Both the position numbers and the translations under genes were made by a program. Below, in pieces: positions 11,551 through 24,000 of a stretch of 64,000 nucleotides of DNA. This DNA is from Calendula officinalis (lineage: Eukaryota; Streptophyta; Magnoliopsida; Asterales; Asteraceae). Each line of letters starts with the position of its first letter. Positions within the stretch are counted from its first letter, which is position 1. The notes under the pieces were generated by a model that saw nothing but the letters and a program-made list of their open reading frames with translations, had not been told where the DNA came from and did no database searches. The stretch lies in NCBI GenBank assembly GCA_963853835.1, contig OY970823.1, positions 9,318,001 through 9,382,000 of the forward strand. Direction: 5' to 3'.

Positions 11551-12518
11551 TGTCACAAGATATAATGAAGACAAAAGGCAAATAGTCAGAAGACAATCTG
11601 ATGATCAGTTGCTCAGATTGTGGGTAACTGAATCTGACTAGTTCGGATTACAGTTACATAGCTACACTATCTGATCACCATCTGAAACAATGGTCAATTC
11701 CCCGTGCGGAATCAGATTCTGATCAACCGTTCATATAATTGTAACAGGTTCAGCACACACTTGACAATAACGCTGAACCATAAGAAAAGATACTTCTCTA
11801 AGCAAAACTCTTAGTGAAGGTCACTGAAGCTGACTGACATCTGAAGAAGCATGAGTATCCGAAGACTCATGGCGATCTGAAGCGTACAAAGGCCTGAAGT
11901 TTCAGTTTCACAGAAAGACACGAGTAAAGCACAAGTTTGCGTGTCGCCGACAAAGGGAATCCTATGCAAATCTTCTAGAAGATATCGGCGATCACAAGAC
12001 GATAGAAAGTACTGTCAGAATTCCGTTAGTAGTGCTCGTCGCATGAAATATCTTCTGCACCAACGGAATTCTCACACTTGGATACGATCGCTCAATTCCT
12101 TTGTCATTACGTTTCCCAATGCTATAAATTAAGGACTTAGCGAACGAATTTTGTGTGCACCTAACAAGTCTACACGCTGTTAAAATTTCCTCAGACATTA
12201 TCCTTTGAACAGAGTGTAAACAACCAGTGATACCTTAGTTACTTGATTTGAGAATTGAATCTTTGTAACGTAGGAGTCTGGTTTTGTGCCTGATCATTTG
12301 TTGATCAGAACTTGTCTTAGATTGTATCAGTTATTGTCTATCTCCTACAAGTAGTTTAGTTAAGATTTGTTCTTAGCTATTCCGCAAACTGCTTGTAGCT
12401 TTGTTTATCAATTATTGATTAATAAAGAAAAGTTTAAAAAGTGTTGAGTGTTACCTTAATTTTTATTTGGTCAGTGAAAGCATATAAGTGTATTATTTCA
12501 CTTGGTACGGGACTAACA
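11551..12518 (+). repeat. 5' LTR of the Sirevirus-like element
   Basis: The right edge is fixed by the primer site at 12521. The left edge TGTCACAAG at 11551 is a best guess because no second LTR is present. A TATA-like GCTATAAATT sits at 12120-12129. The region is rich in short TCTGA/TCAGA words (for example ATCTGATGATCAG). Confidence 0.65.
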
Positions 12519-12520
12519 AT

Positions 12521-12532
12521 TGGTATCAGAGC
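12521..12532 (+). promoter_or_regulatory. primer binding site (initiator Met tRNA)
   Basis: TGGTATCAGAGC, 2 bp after the LTR end (CTAACA). Confidence 0.9.
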
Positions 12533-12577
12533 AAGTCAATTAATTCATTATTATTGATCAGCTTACTTACTGATCAG

Positions 12578-13735
12578 AATGAGCGAAACGGTCTCTAAAT
12601 TGAACCTTGGTTCAAAATTAAATGCTTTAGTCTTCACCGATGATGATTTTGGGATGTGGAAAGTAATATTTTTTTGGATTCGCCAAACATCAGCACGAAC
12701 TCGCTCCAAGTGTACTTGAAATTGGCCCTTATGTCCCTCAAATCCATGATCATAAACATGTCATATTTAAAATGGAAGAAAGCTCTTCGGAAGAGAGAGA
12801 TGAAGAAAGAAAGGAAGAAAGCTCTTCTTCCGAAGAAGAATTTCTTTCACAAGATGAAGAAGATTACTTGTATGAAACAAAGAAGGTTAAACCTAAGGAG
12901 CTGCGGACTGAAGACGACAAAGAAAAAGAAGGATTAGATGCAAAGCTAAGATTCCTTCTTCAAATTTCTCTACCAAATCACATTCTTATTACTATTAAAT
13001 AATGTAAAACAGCTAAAGAAATTTGGGATATACCGGTGACATCATATGAAGGAACCGATGTTGTTAAAACAAGTAAAAAGTCCATGTTAAATCGAAAGTA
13101 TGAAGCATTTAAAGTCATTCCGGGTGAATTTTTTAAAATGTCCTAGAGAAGGTTTGTTATTCTAACAAATGAACTCAAAGAAGCTGATATTAAGAAAGAT
13201 ACCCAAGAGTTAATGCATAAGTTCTTGGAAATCCTACCAAAGGAATGGAGCATTATCTCTACGGTTCTAAGAACAACACGTCAAATGAAGAATATGTATC
13301 TGAGTAGTCTTTACAGCACTCTACTGAACTCTGAAAATGAGAACCATGTATTTTGAACTAAATGATGAACCCTCTGTCTCTCTTGTCGCTGATGCATCCA
13401 TAAGTCCATCAATCTCCGAAGACGCAAGAAATGTTTGCCCCAAAGAGATTGAAGAGAACCTATTATCTAACGACGAAGACATTGATCTAGAAGAAGGTTC
13501 TGTCATCGACTACTCTAGCGATAATGCACTTGATCTGGTAGAACAAATAGCTGCTCTCGTTACAAGATACAACAAAGTTATAAAACGCAAGAACTCTGAA
13601 GAATCAGACTCTTAAACATATAGAAGGGCAAATGAATGTTTTCGATGTGGTCAAAGTGGTCATTATAAAGCAAATTGCAGAGTAAATCTTGAGAATGATC
13701 AGCAAAGGTGTGCTTATTCCACATCTGGTTCTGAT
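12578..13735 (+). pseudogene. copia gag (broken)
   Basis: It starts MSETVSKLNLGSKLNALVFT at 12578 and loses frame within 150 bp. A strongly acidic, serine-rich stretch lies at 12772-12900 (runs of Glu and Ser). The gag core resumes near 13010 with TAKEIWD and KYEAFKV. Stops follow at about 13000 and 13143. An acidic C-terminal part occupies 13337-13613. A CCHC zinc knuckle CFRCGQSGHYKANC, the nucleic-acid-binding motif of gag, sits at about 13637-13678 after another stop. Confidence 0.8.
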
Positions 13736-15122
13736 AAATATGTCGAACACAAAAGAAAATATGAAGAAACCGAACGAGAATTTCAGTTTCTGAAGGCCAA
13801 GCTGGCGATAGCCCAAGAAGAAGTTAAAGCCTACGCTCTTAAAGCAATCATTCAATCATGGGTCACAAATGCAGAATCAGATAGTAAAGAACTATCCAAG
13901 AAAGGATCTGAAACCTCATCATATAGTAAAAATTGCAAGTGTCTGATGGCGAGATCATCTGATTCCTCAGGTCGAAGTAATGAAATCTGGTACATGGATA
14001 GTGGATGTTCCAAACACATGACAGGGTGCAAATCTCTTCTTAAAAACTTCACATACAAAGCACGTTCTAAAGTTGTTTTTGGTGATAACTCTTCTGGAAA
14101 TGGAGTAGGTCAAGGGGAAATCTCAAATGGATCTTGTGCCTTCAAGAAAGTTCTCTTTGTAGATGGCCTGAAGCATAATCTGATAAGTATCAGTATTCTA
14201 TGTGATGCAAAATATATGGTACTCTTCACTGATACAAAGGGATACATCATCAACCCAGAGGGAACCATGGTCATGGATGCACCAAGAAAAGACGACATGT
14301 ACATCCTCGATATGAATTATGCATCTCATGAAAAGGTACTATGTTTCTTCGCTACCGCTCTGACTGATGTCAACTGGCTCTAGCACAAAAGGCTTTCAAA
14401 TCTGAACTTCAAAAATATAAACAACATTAACAAAATATGTTTAGTTGAAGGGCTTCCAAAACTCACCTTTGCCAAAGATAAAATTTGTTCGGCTTGTGAA
14501 AAGGGAAAGCAACACAGATAATCCTTCAGATCTAAAGTAATCTCTGCCTCTACATCATTTCATCAAGAAAACTGAAGTAAGTCTCGTCGTTAAAATCAAA
14601 AGTATCTGAAGTGGTCGTGGAACCGAATTCACAAATGCCACTCTAGAAGACTTCTGCAACAAAAAAGGTATCACCCAAAACTTCTCGGCTCCAAGAACTC
14701 CAGAAGAAAATGGGGTTACTGAGAGGAAAAAAAGAACCTTGATTGAAGCTGCCAGAACAATGTTGAATGAAGCCAAGCTTCCAAGTCAATTCTGGACTTA
14801 CGCAGTTCATACGGCTTGTCACACTCAAAATCGTGCGGTAATTTTCAAAAGACACAACAAAACAGCGTATGAAATGTTCAGGTCAAGAAAACCAAATATT
14901 GAATATTTCAGAGTCTTTGGTTGTCCTTGTTTCATTCTAAACAACAATGAGCATATTGGAAAATTTGATCCAAAAGCTGAAGATGGATTTTTTGTCGGAT
15001 ACGCTGAACAGTCCAAGGCATACAGAGTCTACAATCTGAAAAGATCTACCTTCGAAGAAACTATTCATGTCACTTTCGATGAAAAACATGTCTCTGATCT
15101 CTCTCCTTCTCTGAAAACTTGA
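13736..15122 (+). pseudogene. copia protease and integrase (broken)
   Basis: The protease active site YMDSGCSKHMTG lies near 13990-14028, inside an open stretch at 13946-14383. The pre-integrase zinc region is damaged (CSACEKGKQHR then stop near 14520). The first half of the integrase core is deleted around 14550-14610. After that, GRGTEFTN, PRTPEENGV and ERKKRTLIEAARTML give the catalytic-core end, in an open stretch at 14739-15122. The catalytic Asp block before the deletion is not visible, so the enzyme is dead. Confidence 0.82.
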
Positions 15123-17041
15123 ACTTCAACGAACCAATATCCATCTACCAAGCTGAAAATATCGAGCATTCCTCAGAAAGATCTGATACATCACCTATCA
15201 ACAATTCCTCTGAAAACCAAGATGACAATCCTAATAGTACCCCCAACATCTGATAACACCCAAACTGAAAACACTTCACCATCTGAGGTTGAACCCATCT
15301 CACCCATCCATACTTCACATCGGAACAATTAACTCCTATCAAAATGAACATGATAATCAAGAAACAGAAACCACATCCTCACCAGATACTATACCCTCTA
15401 CACCCAACTCCATCCATTGCCTCCAGCACAACCTCTTATTCTTACAAATGATGAATCTGGCCCATCAAATCAAGTGTCTACACTGTGGAACAAGAAATAT
15501 CCAACCAATCAAGTTATTGGTGATTTACAACAAGGTGTTCGTACTCGAAGCCAGCAAGCAAGTGCCAATATATGTTTATTCGATGGATTCGTCTCAATGA
15601 TTGAACCTAAGAATGTCAAATTTCTCTCGAAGTTCCTCACTGGGTATCTTTAATGCAGAAAGAACTGCAGCAATTCGAGAAAAATAAAGTTTGGACCCTT
15701 GTTCCACCACCAGCTGACACAAACGTCATTGGAACAAATGGGTTTTCAGAAATAAACTAGATCAAGATGGAACGGTGATAAGAAACAAATCAAGATTAGT
15801 GGCACAGGGATATAGACAGGAGGAAGGCATAGATTTTGATGAGTCTTTTTCCCCAGTTGTAAGATTAGAGGCAATCGCATGTTCCTTGCATATGCTGCTT
15901 TCAAAAACTTCAGAGTCTATCAGATGGATGTCAAAAGTGCCTTTTTTTATGGAAAGCTTCAAGAATTAGTTTTTGTGAAACAACCCCAGGGTTCGAACAT
16001 CACAAGCATCCTGACTACGTCTATCAACTTCATAAGGCTCTTTACGGGTTAAAACAAGCTCCAAGGGCATGACATGACACTCTATCCCAATTCCTACTTA
16101 AAAGTGGTTTTACAAGAGGAACAATCGATAATACCCTGTTTATTCGAAAACATAAATCAGATGTCTTGTTAGTTCAAATATATGTCGATAACATCATTTT
16201 TGGGTCCACAAATGAAAATATGTGTCAAAAATTTTTAAAACTGATGACAGACAACTATGAAATGAGCATGATGGGTGAATTAACGTATTTCTTGGGCTTA
16301 CAAATAAAACAACCTGAAGAGGGAATTTTTATAAATCAAGAGAAATATGTGTGTGAACTTCTAAAGAAATTTGATCTTGAAAAATGTTCTTCCATGAAAA
16401 CTCAGATGGATCACTACTCCATCTGACAGCAAGCCCTCAGCCATCATGTTCTCCACATGTTTATGTGCCAGATACCAAGCGAATCCGAAGGAGTCTCATA
16501 CGCATGCAGTTAAACGAATCCAAAGATATTTGAAAGGTACTCCTAGCCTGGGTATCTAGTATCCAAAAGACAATCGATTTGTCGGATACTCAGATGCAGA
16601 CTACACTGGATGCAATCTGGCCCGAAAAAGTACAAGTGGTGGATGGCAGTTCTTAGGGGTAAACTGATAAGCTGGTCAAGCAAAAACCAATCATCTGTGT
16701 CAACGTCTACATGTGAAGCTGAATATATAGTTGCGGGGGCATGTGTAGCTCAGATTCTATGGATGAAAAATCAACTCTTAGATTTTGATCAGCATTACGA
16801 GAAAGTTCCCGTGTTCTGTGACAATACAAGTGCTATAGCTATCACCAACAACCCAGTCTGTCACTCTCGAACAAAACACATTGATGCCAGGTATCACTTC
16901 ATTCGAGATCATGTTGTAAAAGGTGATGTTGAAGTTCATTTTATCCCCACTGAACACCAACTTTCTGATCTATTTACTAAACCTTCGGATGAATCAAGGC
17001 TTGATTATCTGATTGGAAGGCTTGGTATGTTAAATGCATAA
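15123..17041 (+). pseudogene. copia reverse transcriptase and RNase H (broken)
   Basis: A poorly conserved linker precedes RT. RT blocks are SRLVAQGYRQEEGIDFDESFSP (cut here to its two halves SRLVAQGY and GIDFDESF) near 15790-15850 and LVQIYVDNIIFGST near 16166. In the latter the usual YVDD has become YVDN, which removes a catalytic Asp. RNase H blocks are STCEAEYIVAG near 16709, FCDNTSAIAI near 16815 and RTKHIDARYHFIRD near 16870. The open stretch at 16610-17041 ends with a stop after LGMLNA, the usual end of copia pol. Confidence 0.85.
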
Positions 17042-17498
17042 AAAAATTAAAAAAAAATTATCATCAGATCCTCTCAGTTTCGGATCATCATCTCCATCAG
17101 GTGGTTCTCTTCGCTTCACATATTGTACAACATCTGTGTGTCTGAAAAGTCATCAGATTGAAATAACGTGGCGCGCACTCATTAGACCTCTTCTACGAAG
17201 ATACTCAAGTGTCATTGGTCATCATCTCTGCTACCCCAATTAATGGTGACCCTTAGATGTCTTTTCCTGCCTCTTGCAGCTGACCAGTTGAATGACATCT
17301 ATCATCACGCCTAGACTACCTACGATTCTCCTTCTATCCTCACCACACGATCCATTATCGATTCAAATTCCGACCATTGATCATAAGCGCTCTTAAGTTT
17401 GATACACACTATGTCCACGATTCCATATCGATTTCCCCAAAATTTCTCTTCAAACATTTTTTTCTTCATAAAAATTTTCTCCGCTCATCATCTTCTCC
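17042..17498 (+). other. spacer between pol and the extra 3' frame
   Basis: A-rich start (17040-17060), then pyrimidine-rich sequence. No conserved coding block recognised. Confidence 0.5.
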
Positions 17499-17935
17499 AT
17501 GGCGTCTTCCACAAAAATCCATCTTGGCGTAACCTTACAAGAGTCAATTCAACCTGCTCCAGCAAAGAAGTATCCTTACACAAAGATCTACTTCACAAAA
17601 AACAATTCACAAAGCAACCTCAACCCACGTGGACAACTGAAACCCGAGTTTCAAGAAGTTGTTAAGTTCTTCAACAATCATCCACTCAGAGAAGCTCTAA
17701 ATTTCAATATTTCGCTATCCAGACAAATGCTTCTTGAATTTTGGTTTTGATAACGGGGAAGATTACATCTCAGGAACGATTCTTCAAGGGCGTCACAAAG
17801 TTTCATTCAATCGTAAAATCTTTAGAACTGCTATCAAAATGGATTATCTCAAACCTAATCAAGATTTTGACTCCGGAAAATGCAAATTATTGCACGGAGA
17901 AAAACAATTTTTCGTATTTTATTATAATGTTTAAA
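17499..17935 (+). pseudogene. extra 3' frame of the Sirevirus-like element, truncated
   Basis: It opens with MASSTKIHLGVTLQESI and runs to about 17745, where a 1-nt shift moves the frame. The second part continues with GFDNGEDYISGTILQG and IKMDYLKPNQDF and then dies out. I do not recognise a domain. Position after RNase H corresponds to the additional frame carried by many Sireviruses (often called envelope-like), but equivalence is inferred from position alone. Confidence 0.5.
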
Positions 17936-18059
17936 ATTGCAAACTAAGATTACTTATTAAATATGTACCATTTACAAGAAGATGAACAATAATATTTCTC
18001 TTTTGGCGTATTTTTCTTCTATTTATTTACTATATGTGTTTTATGAAGGATTTATGTGC
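17936..18059. other. junction between two copia relics
   Basis: AT-rich sequence where the Sirevirus-like element fades and the next LTR begins. No clear boundary signal. Confidence 0.4.
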
Positions 18060-19198
18060 ACAGTTAGTCAACCTATGATGATACATCCATGCCTACGAAA
18101 CACTTAAGGGTCACACCGGTGAGTGCATGTAATACGAGCAAGTTATGCAACGATACTACGAAGATGAATGATTCATAATAGTCATTATGAATCAGTTAAG
18201 TATTAAGTTAAGTTTAACTTGTTACTAGATTAGTTTAACTAACTAATTAATACAAGTAGTTGTACATTTACTAGTTAAGTAAACATACAATGTGTTAATT
18301 ATAGATTATCCATGATATGATTTAAGGCTATTAAATCATATAGTAATTGGATAATTTTGTTGTGTAAATTATATAAAGGTTATTATATAATTAACTATTA
18401 AAAGTATAAATACAAGTATATATAATTCGTGTATATGGGTACCGAATTATTAGTGTGTTAATACTAGACATTTACTAGTTAAGTGCAACAATAATAAACT
18501 AGTTAAACTATAAGGGATGGAAGTTTAAAAGGATAAGTTTAATTAAGAGATTAATCTTAATTAAACTAGAAGGGCCCTAAGTGAAAGTCCTTCTATTATA
18601 AATAGAAGGCATGGGGTTCCCTTATTCCCTTGATCACTAGAGCCGAAACCCTAGTCCCCTACTTCCTCCTATTCGGCCGAACACCCAAAGACTTGGGCAC
18701 CAAGTTTTGGTGTTCTTCGTTCTTCGTGTTCTTCGTTCGTTCTTCGTATTCTTCAAGTCTTGAAGATCCAAGATCGTTGCAAGTGATCATCTAGAGGATC
18801 GTTCATCGTGTTCATCATCAGTGGACTTATCTTAAGCATTAACCTAAGGTATGTTTCATGGAACACTCTTTCCTCCTCCTCCTCTTGTTCGAAGTCGAAC
18901 CAAGAACCCTAGGGTTCTTGGTAGTAGTTGACGAACACACACAAGTATGTGTGTGTGTTCGAGTTCTTCGTACAAGGTTTCTTTCTTGTTAACCTAATCT
19001 AGATTTCCAACATCCCAATCCTTTAGGTTTTAAGGATTAGGTTTAATCCCAGTTCCGCATTTAGGGATTAAATCAGCTAGTTGATTTTAACCGGTCAAGA
19101 ACAAGTTCTTGTTCTTGGTCAGCAAGGTTCGAACCAAGTACACTAGGAGGTCGACCCAAGTGGTTGATCAGTCGCATGGTGCGTAGTAAATCCCTACA
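18060..19198 (+). repeat. copia-like 5' LTR (family C)
   Basis: The right end CCCTACA abuts a primer site at 19200. A TATA-like CTATTATAAATAG lies near 18592. The leader has CCCTAG and CTTCTTCG repeats. The stretch from about 18430 to 19140 aligns with the reverse complement of 42350-41530, so the same LTR family occurs twice in the window. The left boundary is uncertain. Confidence 0.65.
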
Positions 19199-19199
19199 G

Positions 19200-19211
19200 T
19201 GGTATCAGAGC
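19200..19211 (+). promoter_or_regulatory. primer binding site (initiator Met tRNA)
   Basis: TGGTATCAGAGC one base after the LTR end. Confidence 0.88.
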
Positions 19212-19500
19212 GTTGGTTTAGAGATATAGACTAGATTAACAATGATTGTTTGTTTACTTTATTTACAAGTTTTGTTTAGTTTCAAGTTTTTCCCTTCTTT
19301 CTTTTTCATATTTTTTGTAAAAGGGAAGAACCCTAGAACCAAGAACATTAAACTTGTCTAGTTTAATTGGTCAAGAAGGTTTCTAAGAACCCTAGTAATT
19401 TTCAAAATTGTGGAAGAACCCTAGGATCAAGTATGTTAAACAAGATATGTTTAATTGATCAAAAGGATTCTTTCCTTACTTCCGAGAATTTTCGTGGCCT
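19212..19500 (+). other. leader of the family C element, cut by LINE sequence
   Basis: A T-rich leader is followed by two diverged copies of an ~87-bp unit (about 19322-19385 and 19409-19472) sharing GGAAGAACCCTAG and GTTTAATTG. No gag follows; LINE sequence begins instead near 19500. Confidence 0.55.
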
Positions 19501-19504
19501 AGGA

Positions 19505-20872
19505 AGCACCCCGACTCCCATAATATTGCTTTTTGACATATTAACCTTCAATCCAGACGCAAGATGAAAACAGTTGAGAATTCGTTTGAGATTCCTTACG
19601 TTTATCTCAGACCATTCGCCAATAAAAATTGTGTCATCGGCATATTGGAGATGAGATAACGGCACATCAACGTTTGGGATCTTAATCCCATGGAAAATAC
19701 CTTTTTCTAAAGCTTCAAGCATAACTATGTGAATACTTTCTACCGCAATAATAAATAGAAAAGGAGCCATTGGATCGCCTTGTCTAAGACCCCTACTAAT
19801 ATTGAATTCATCAGTGGGGGACCCATTTAACAAGACTGAAGCTCTAGCCGAAGATAAGCACACTCTAATCCAACTTCTCCATTTTTCACCGAAATTCATT
19901 TGTCTCATAATAGAGTCAATAAAGTCCTAATTTAATGTGTCATACGCCTTTTCAAAATCCACTTTAAAGATTAGAAGCTGTTTTTTTAACTTTTTTACAC
20001 CACGCAATTACTTCACTTAAAATTAACGGGCCATCTAAAATATTTCGACCTTCAATAAATGCCGACTGCTCGACACTAATTACGTCTCCAATCACTAACT
20101 TTAGACGGTTCGCCAAACATTTAGCAATGATTTTATAAAAGCTTCCAATTAAGCTAATAGGACAAAAATCTGTAACTTCTAATGGAATCTCACACTTTGG
20201 AATGAGGGTGAAAAATGATGCATTACATCCGAATTTTAAATCACCCCCATTTTCAAATTGGATAACAGCGTTCATTAGATCGTCTTTAATGATATTCCAA
20301 TATTTTTTGTAAAATGCAAACGTAAAACCATCGGGCCCCGGTGCTTTTTCCACTCCTCAATCCCATACTGCCTTTTTAATCTCCTCACGAGATAAGCTAA
20401 ATTCCAATTGATTTTTTTGGGCCAAAGAAAGGGTTTTGAATTTTCTACTGCTAAATTCCGGTCTTGATCGCTTTGGTTCTGCACATATTTTCGAAAAATG
20501 GTTAAAAATACCTTTTTTCATTTGCTCGGGATCTTCGGTCCAGATTCCATTGATAGATAGCCCATGTATGAAGTTTTTTCTATTGTTGTGGTTTAATGTG
20601 CCGTGAAAGAATCTGAAATTTTCATCGCCGTCTGTACACCATTTTACCCTAGCTTTTTGCCTGATGTCCCGAACTTTAAATGTTTCTTTTTCCCGAATCT
20701 GCATATCTATGTTCAGTCTCATCTGCTTTTCTTCATATGTCAAACCCACTGATTCAGCCTTGGTGTCGATTTCACCTGCTTTTCTCTCGAGGTCGGCCAT
20801 ATTGCTATCAGAATTATTAGATCGCCATTTCTTTATTTCCAATTTAACCTTTTTAAGTTTCCTGCAAAACAA
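19505..20872 (-). pseudogene. LINE ORF2 reverse transcriptase domain, truncated
   Basis: RT blocks in order: KAPGPDGFTF, FCPISLIGSFYKIIAKCLANRL, GRNILDGPLI, RGLRQGDPMAPFLFII and HLQYADDTIFIG, the catalytic YADD. In-frame stops and a frameshift interrupt it (a stop at about 20356 just before the PGPDG block; a shift near 19960). Similarity stops after NMSKSNIMGVGV, so the thumb and C-terminal region are gone. Confidence 0.85.
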
Positions 20873-21679
20873 TTGAATATGCGATTTTGCAACCGAGAAT
20901 GGGCAATGCCCAAGCCCGATTAACTACTGCTTCTAGGGATTGATTAGAAGCCCATGAATTATAAAATTTAAAGTAAGTAGGCCCGAAATCAATATTTAGA
21001 GAATTAAGAAATAAGGGACGGTGATCACTAAAACCTCTTGGCATTATGTTAACGTCTCGAAAAAGTTTTCTGATACTAGCACTCTATCGAGTAGGCTTAA
21101 TTTCCCGCTGTCCGTTGTACTTCTTGAGTATCTTCTACCACCCATCTTGATCTCGTGTAACCCAGCGTCACTAATAAATTTATTAAAAACCCTTGCCCCT
21201 AACGGGGGAAAAGATGAGCCTGCTCTTTCTATTGTTTTTCTAACCTCATTAAAATCACCAAAACACACCCAAATCCTATCTGAATCTGCCATCAATATCT
21301 GTATCAAAGATTCCCACAAAATTTGTTTTTTGCGAAGATCTTGTGGAGCATATACGTTAACAAAACCACAAGATATATTTGAGCCAATAATTTCGCCATA
21401 AATTATCAAGAATCCCTCACCACTTGATGAATCTGATTTTGTGAACCAGGAAGGGTCCCATATTGATACCAAACCTCCTGATTTTCCTGTTGGGTTCGAA
21501 TACTCAAACTCCAAACCGGACCTTCCCCAATAGGATCTAATTACCCTACACTCTATATTACTTACCAGGGTTTCCTGCATACCAACGAACTGAATTTTAT
21601 TCGCCTCTTTTATTCCTTGAATCCACATCTTTTTTAAGGTGCAATTGACACCTCTTATATTTATTGATAATAACTTCAT
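20853..21679 (-). pseudogene. LINE ORF2 endonuclease domain
   Basis: It starts MKLLSINIRGVN at 21679 and shows the apurinic-endonuclease-like blocks: VGMQETL with the catalytic Glu, SGGLVSIWDP, VNVYAPQD, CFGDFNEVR, LSLLDRVLVS. A frameshift lies near 21045, after which GFSDHRPLFL gives the terminal SDH block. This domain nicks the target DNA. Confidence 0.85.
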
Positions 21680-21717
21680 TAATAAACCGTTTTTGAGCCT
21701 GCACCTTTGATGATATT

Positions 21718-23390
21718 CTAAATATATGGACCGCAATTGTTCATTCCGAAACCTACTACATTCCCGACTTCTATTGTGTTCTGAATTTCATCATATGTCG
21801 GTATCGATCCAGCCGATACTTCTTTGTGAACTAATTCTTTCTTCTTTTTGAATTTCATCTTGACTCTCCTGTTTTCTCCCATTAACTTTCTAGACATTTT
21901 ACCAAAGGTAAGTGGACATGATATTGTTCTAGCTGAAGATGACAGAGACGAACATGGTACATTCAGATCGAACTCCGGAATTTGTGATTTTTCTATGTTT
22001 GGCCTCTGGTTGGGGATCGCCGCACTAGGGGAGTTTAATTTGGATCCAGTGTCTTTTGAGTCCTGCACTGGGTTACTATCGATTGGATTGTCCGAATTCC
22101 CTATATTATTAGGCCCATTTGGAGAATATGAATCCTGGACGATAATTCCAGACAATGGGCTTGCATAATTATTTATTATTGGGCTTATAGGATCGGCCCT
22201 TCTACATTCATCATTAAAAAAAGAATTTGCCGATAGTGCATCATCTTCTTTATCAATTATATGCTCATGGCCCACCGACTTTCCAACCTTATCGATTACT
22301 GCATCAATATCTTTTGGCTCTGATCCCACCGATTTTTCTTTATTGTTACTAACGGTATTTTTATAATTATTATTGGGAACATCCACTTCTGGAAAATGAC
22401 CTTGATCAAGGTCTACTTCCCTAAGCGACTTTTGACCTACCGAGTTATTGTCGCCCCCACATCTATTGTCGGACGTCTGTTCCTCCGGCGGCCTGTTTTC
22501 ACGGAATTCTCCTTCTTCGTAATCATCTTCTTCCCCCATGTTACTCTGATCTTCTTCTTCGTCGGAATCTCCCCAATGAGAAACAATAACAGACCCAGGA
22601 ATTAGTCTATTCGATTCGTGTTGGTCCTCCGTTATCCTAATAAGAAATTCCCGACCATCGAATACCACTTTCATAGTTTTGTTTATCCACTCCATTTGTG
22701 TCGTTAGGACCCCGATTCTACCATATCCCATGTTTGCATTATCCAGGGTACATTCTTCATCTCTGATCACTTCTCCGCATGTCTTACCAATTATATTGAA
22801 CGACTCGGTGCACCAACCATGTGCCAGAACTCCATATATTAGCACCGATGCTAGTCTTTCCTTAATCACAGTGTTGGGAGTCCACCTCGCAAGGCTCGAG
22901 AACCATTGTTCCCATATTTGTGTTGCATTTTTCTTAAAGCCCCAAGCTTCATCTATAGATTCAAACCCAAGCATGACTACCAGGCCCCCTAAGTACCGTA
23001 TTTTAATACTTTTGCACCCATCAGGACTTTCCATCCAATCTTAATGTTTTGTAATCTTTTTTCGAACCTTTTTGGGTCATGGATTCCCAAAAACCTGATG
23101 AACCCAAATCTGTTGCCGTCGTTGTTTCTTTTCTTTGAAATATAAACATCGGCTAGTTCCCCATACTTCATAAATTCTCTCCAAATGATTAGTTCTGTTG
23201 TTTCTTCGTCGAAGTTTGTAATGAAGTAAGATGTTGATCTCCTCTTCTCCGTTCTCTGTGGTTCGGTTGCTATATATGAAGTGTAGTTCCGTTGATTTTC
23301 TCTTCTCAGGTGGACCGTTGTCCATTCTCCGCCGTTGGTGTCTTTTCGGCTCCCTAAGTTTTTCTCTCGTTCTCTCTCTCTCTCTCTCCA
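21718..23390 (-). pseudogene. LINE ORF1 with RRM domain (one frameshift)
   Basis: The N-terminal part (about 23350-22989) has GEWTTV then an RRM-like domain with YFITNFDEETTELI and NRFGFIRFLG, resembling the RNP2 and RNP1 motifs. A frameshift near 23035 moves to a 438-residue frame (23034-21718) containing the central domain of plant LINE ORF1 proteins (WFSSLARWTPN, ASVLIYGVLAHGW) and a long acidic, low-complexity C-terminal part. ORF1 proteins bind the LINE RNA. The frame ends 39 bp before the ORF2 ATG at 21679, as in other two-ORF plant LINEs. Confidence 0.8.
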
Positions 23391-23410
23391 TTTTGGACTG
23401 TTTGCGCTTA

Positions 23411-24000
23411 TTCGTTTAAGTACAACTAGTTTATTAAAAATACTTAATATATATACATCTTTCGAACATGAGAACATGAACAGATAAACACGCGCAATAC
23501 CTTAACAAACGTATTACCCAACGTACATGGACATAAATGAACGAACGGCACCTGTGTTACATAGAATTTTGTTTTTTAGTAATTTTGCTTTGGGAAAATG
23601 AAAATGTATATTAAAAAACCAAAGATCTAGTAACAAAAATTGAATCAAAGATAATAAAAGTTTCTCCATACTTCTCGAAGTTCGTGAAGAAATATGAATA
23701 TTTACACAATAAATGGTGGTAGTAATTGTTAATGATTAAACAAGATTGTAAAATTATGTGATGTATGATGTCATTTTCCAGTTTAGAGGAATTGGTATGA
23801 AAAAGGTAAAATTTGACCCAAGTAAAATTCTGACTTGCAGTCAAAGTAGAGAAAAGTCAAAGGAGGGGCAAATCAGTCTTTAACAAGGTTTAATGAAGAA
23901 TATTAAGTCTTAAACATTTGGATAACATTAGTAACGGTGTAATTTTTAATGTGAGAGTATTAACAAGAGCTGAATTTGTTGGAGTGGTATTGAAACCTTT
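23411..24000. other. spacer without genes
   Basis: AT-rich. A small open frame on the - strand (23611-23844) has no recognisable features. CATGAACAGATAAAC-like words near 23470-23540 recall hAT-type repeats but no element ends are defined. Confidence 0.5.

Larger units (their letters stand above)
11551..17935 (+). mobile_element. Sirevirus-like Ty1/copia element, 3' truncated
   Basis: A 5' LTR, an initiator-Met primer site, gag, protease, integrase, RT, RNase H and an extra 3' frame follow in order. The copia order (integrase before RT) and the additional frame after RNase H fit Sireviruses. The extra frame ends in noise near 17935 and no 3' LTR follows, so the 3' end is lost. Many stops, frameshifts and deletions make it non-functional. 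Confidence 0.85.
19500..23410 (-). mobile_element. plant L1-type LINE, minus strand, 3' half missing
   Basis: Read on the - strand the order is ORF1 with an RRM domain, then ORF2 endonuclease, then RT. The sequence stops shortly after the YADD block, at about 19505, and runs into copia leader DNA. The RT C-terminus, the RVT zinc-finger region, the 3' UTR and the poly(A) are missing. LINEs normally lose their 5' end, so this is an unusual, secondary truncation. A CT-rich tract (GA-rich on the - strand) near 23360-23390 probably belongs to the 5' UTR. Confidence 0.85.

Noticed and set aside
21848..23044. + strand frames across the LINE ORF1
   Set aside because: Shadows of the - strand ORF1, which has clear RRM and ORF1-type domains.
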